Below, piece after piece: positions 63,307-64,000 of a stretch of DNA of 64,000 nucleotides (the first letter of the stretch is position 1; every line of letters starts with the position of its first letter). Where the stretch lies: the NCBI RefSeq assembly GCF_030929505.1, contig NZ_JAVFVV010000003.1, positions 310,001 through 374,000 of the forward strand, written 5' to 3'. Under the pieces are notes generated by a model, which searched no databases, had not been told where the DNA came from, and saw only the letters and a list, made by a program, of their open reading frames with translations. The translations under genes were made by a program, and so were the position numbers. The DNA comes from Mesorhizobium sp. LHD-90 (GTDB lineage: Bacteria; Pseudomonadota; Alphaproteobacteria; Rhizobiales; Rhizobiaceae).

Positions 63307-64000
63307 ATGGCCATGGAAGGCTCAGCGGAGGACGTGAAGTCATCTCCGGTCGCCAGCGAGCACTCGCTTGATACGCGGGTGCTCATGCTGGGAGCGCTCG
63401 GTGTCGTCTATGGCGACATCGGCACAAGCCCGATCTACGCATTCCGCGAGGCGTTGATGGCCTCGGCGGGCGATGGCCTGCCGGTGCGCGACAACGTCTT
63501 CGGTGTGCTGTCGCTGATCGTCTGGGCGCTGACCATCATCGTCACCGTCAAATACATCAGCTTCGTGCTCAAGGCCGACAATCGCGGCGAGGGCGGCACG
63601 CTGTCGCTGATGGCGCTGGCACGCTCAAGCTTCACCAACCGCTCGAATTTCATCCTGATCGTCGGCATCCTCGGCGCAGGCCTGTTCTACGGCGACGCGG
63701 TGATCACGCCGGCGATCTCGGTGCTGTCGGCGGTGGAGGGCATGAAAGTCGTCACGCCGGCCTTCGATCCGTTCGTCGTGCCGCTGACGCTGTTCATCCT
63801 GGCCGTGCTGTTTTCGGTGCAGCGCTTCGGCACCGGGCGCGTGGCGACAGTGTTCGGGCCGATCACTGCCGTCTGGTTTCTGGCGATCGGCCTGTCCGGC
63901 CTGATGTACATCATCCACGATCCGGAAATCCTGTGGGCGCTCAATCCAGTCGAGGGCGTCCTGTTCCTCATCCGCTCGCCGGATGTCGCCTTCGTCACCA
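63307..64000 (+). CDS. kup: Kup-type potassium uptake protein, 3' end outside the window
   Basis: The first 231 residues are present and the frame runs off the end. MLGALGVVYGDIGTSPIYAFREAL is the signature of Kup/HAK proteins, followed by FGVLSLIVWALTIIVTVKYISFVLKADNRGEGGTLSLMALAR and GLFYGDAVITPAISVLSAVEG. It is a proton-coupled K+ importer with about 12 membrane helices, used under low pH or low potassium. The gene begins 108 nt after pdxJ. Confidence 0.95.
   Translation, partial: MAMEGSAEDVKSSPVASEHSLDTRVLMLGALGVVYGDIGTSPIYAFREALMASAGDGLPVRDNVFGVLSLIVWALTIIVTVKYISFVLKADNRGEGGTLSLMALARSSFTNRSNFILIVGILGAGLFYGDAVITPAISVLSAVEGMKVVTPAFDPFVVPLTLFILAVLFSVQRFGTGRVATVFGPITAVWFLAIGLSGLMYIIHDPEILWALNPVEGVLFLIRSPDVAFVT

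Overview
The window reads as chromosomal DNA of a high-GC alphaproteobacterium of the order Rhizobiales, most like Mesorhizobium/Aminobacter-type Phyllobacteriaceae. The grounds are a circularly permuted two-piece tmRNA whose tag reads ANDNYAEARLAA, an alpha-type SspB with DUF4169 and RHH_4 neighbours, the order thyA-folA-hflK-hflC-DUF2065-degP, a 16-codon ilv leader, and several families of dispersed palindromes. The genus is an inference. I see no phage, no insertion sequence with a transposase, no CRISPR array and no tRNA or rRNA gene.

Layout. 0-9 kb: 5' part of a UvrD/PcrA helicase (minus strand, cut by the window edge) carrying an in-frame palindromic repeat; an OmpA-like lipoprotein and an L,D-transpeptidase; a Tat-exported phosphoesterase; a dienelactone hydrolase; a thioesterase; a D-lactate dehydrogenase-type FAD enzyme; a small glycosyltransferase. 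9-19 kb: a giant AsmA-like protein; RHH_4/DUF4169/SspB; a TetR-Bcr/CflA efflux pair; an F420-reductase-like enzyme; a HepT/MntA toxin-antitoxin pair; and the tmRNA gene. 19-31 kb: a conserved housekeeping block (thyA, DUF4424, folA, hflKC, DUF2065, degP, serB, miaA, a diguanylate cyclase), interrupted at 26.8 kb by an AT-rich gene for a YopT-like (C58) cysteine protease.

31-49.4 kb looks accessory. It holds a HerA-type ATPase; a LysR regulator divergent from a two-gene operon matching TmpA/TmpB (oxidative breakdown of 2-trimethylaminoethylphosphonate to glycine betaine and phosphate); three RTX exoproteins (a 921-residue beta-propeller-like/RTX protein, a serralysin-type M10 metalloprotease and a CHRD-domain protein) that share C-terminal modules; a tandem pair of AraC paralogues; a flavin monooxygenase with an N-terminal SnoaL-like domain; and a PhzS-like hydroxylase. 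No type I secretion genes are in the window.

49.4-64 kb: the ilvB-ilvH operon behind a nearly leaderless attenuator; a 2OG-Fe(II) oxygenase-like protein; a scar made of a lysE fragment and a Sel1-repeat fragment next to intact lysE; an SDR/DoxX-DUF2269 pair; cobalt-type nitrile hydratase alpha, beta and accessory genes ending inside a repeat element; a TetR-MFS pair with a clear operator; a ChaC-like cyclotransferase; a RecD-like helicase; a STAS protein; pdxJ; and the 5' end of kup.

Most items are identified from protein motifs read by eye. No database search was run, so family names without a catalytic or signature motif should be taken as provisional.
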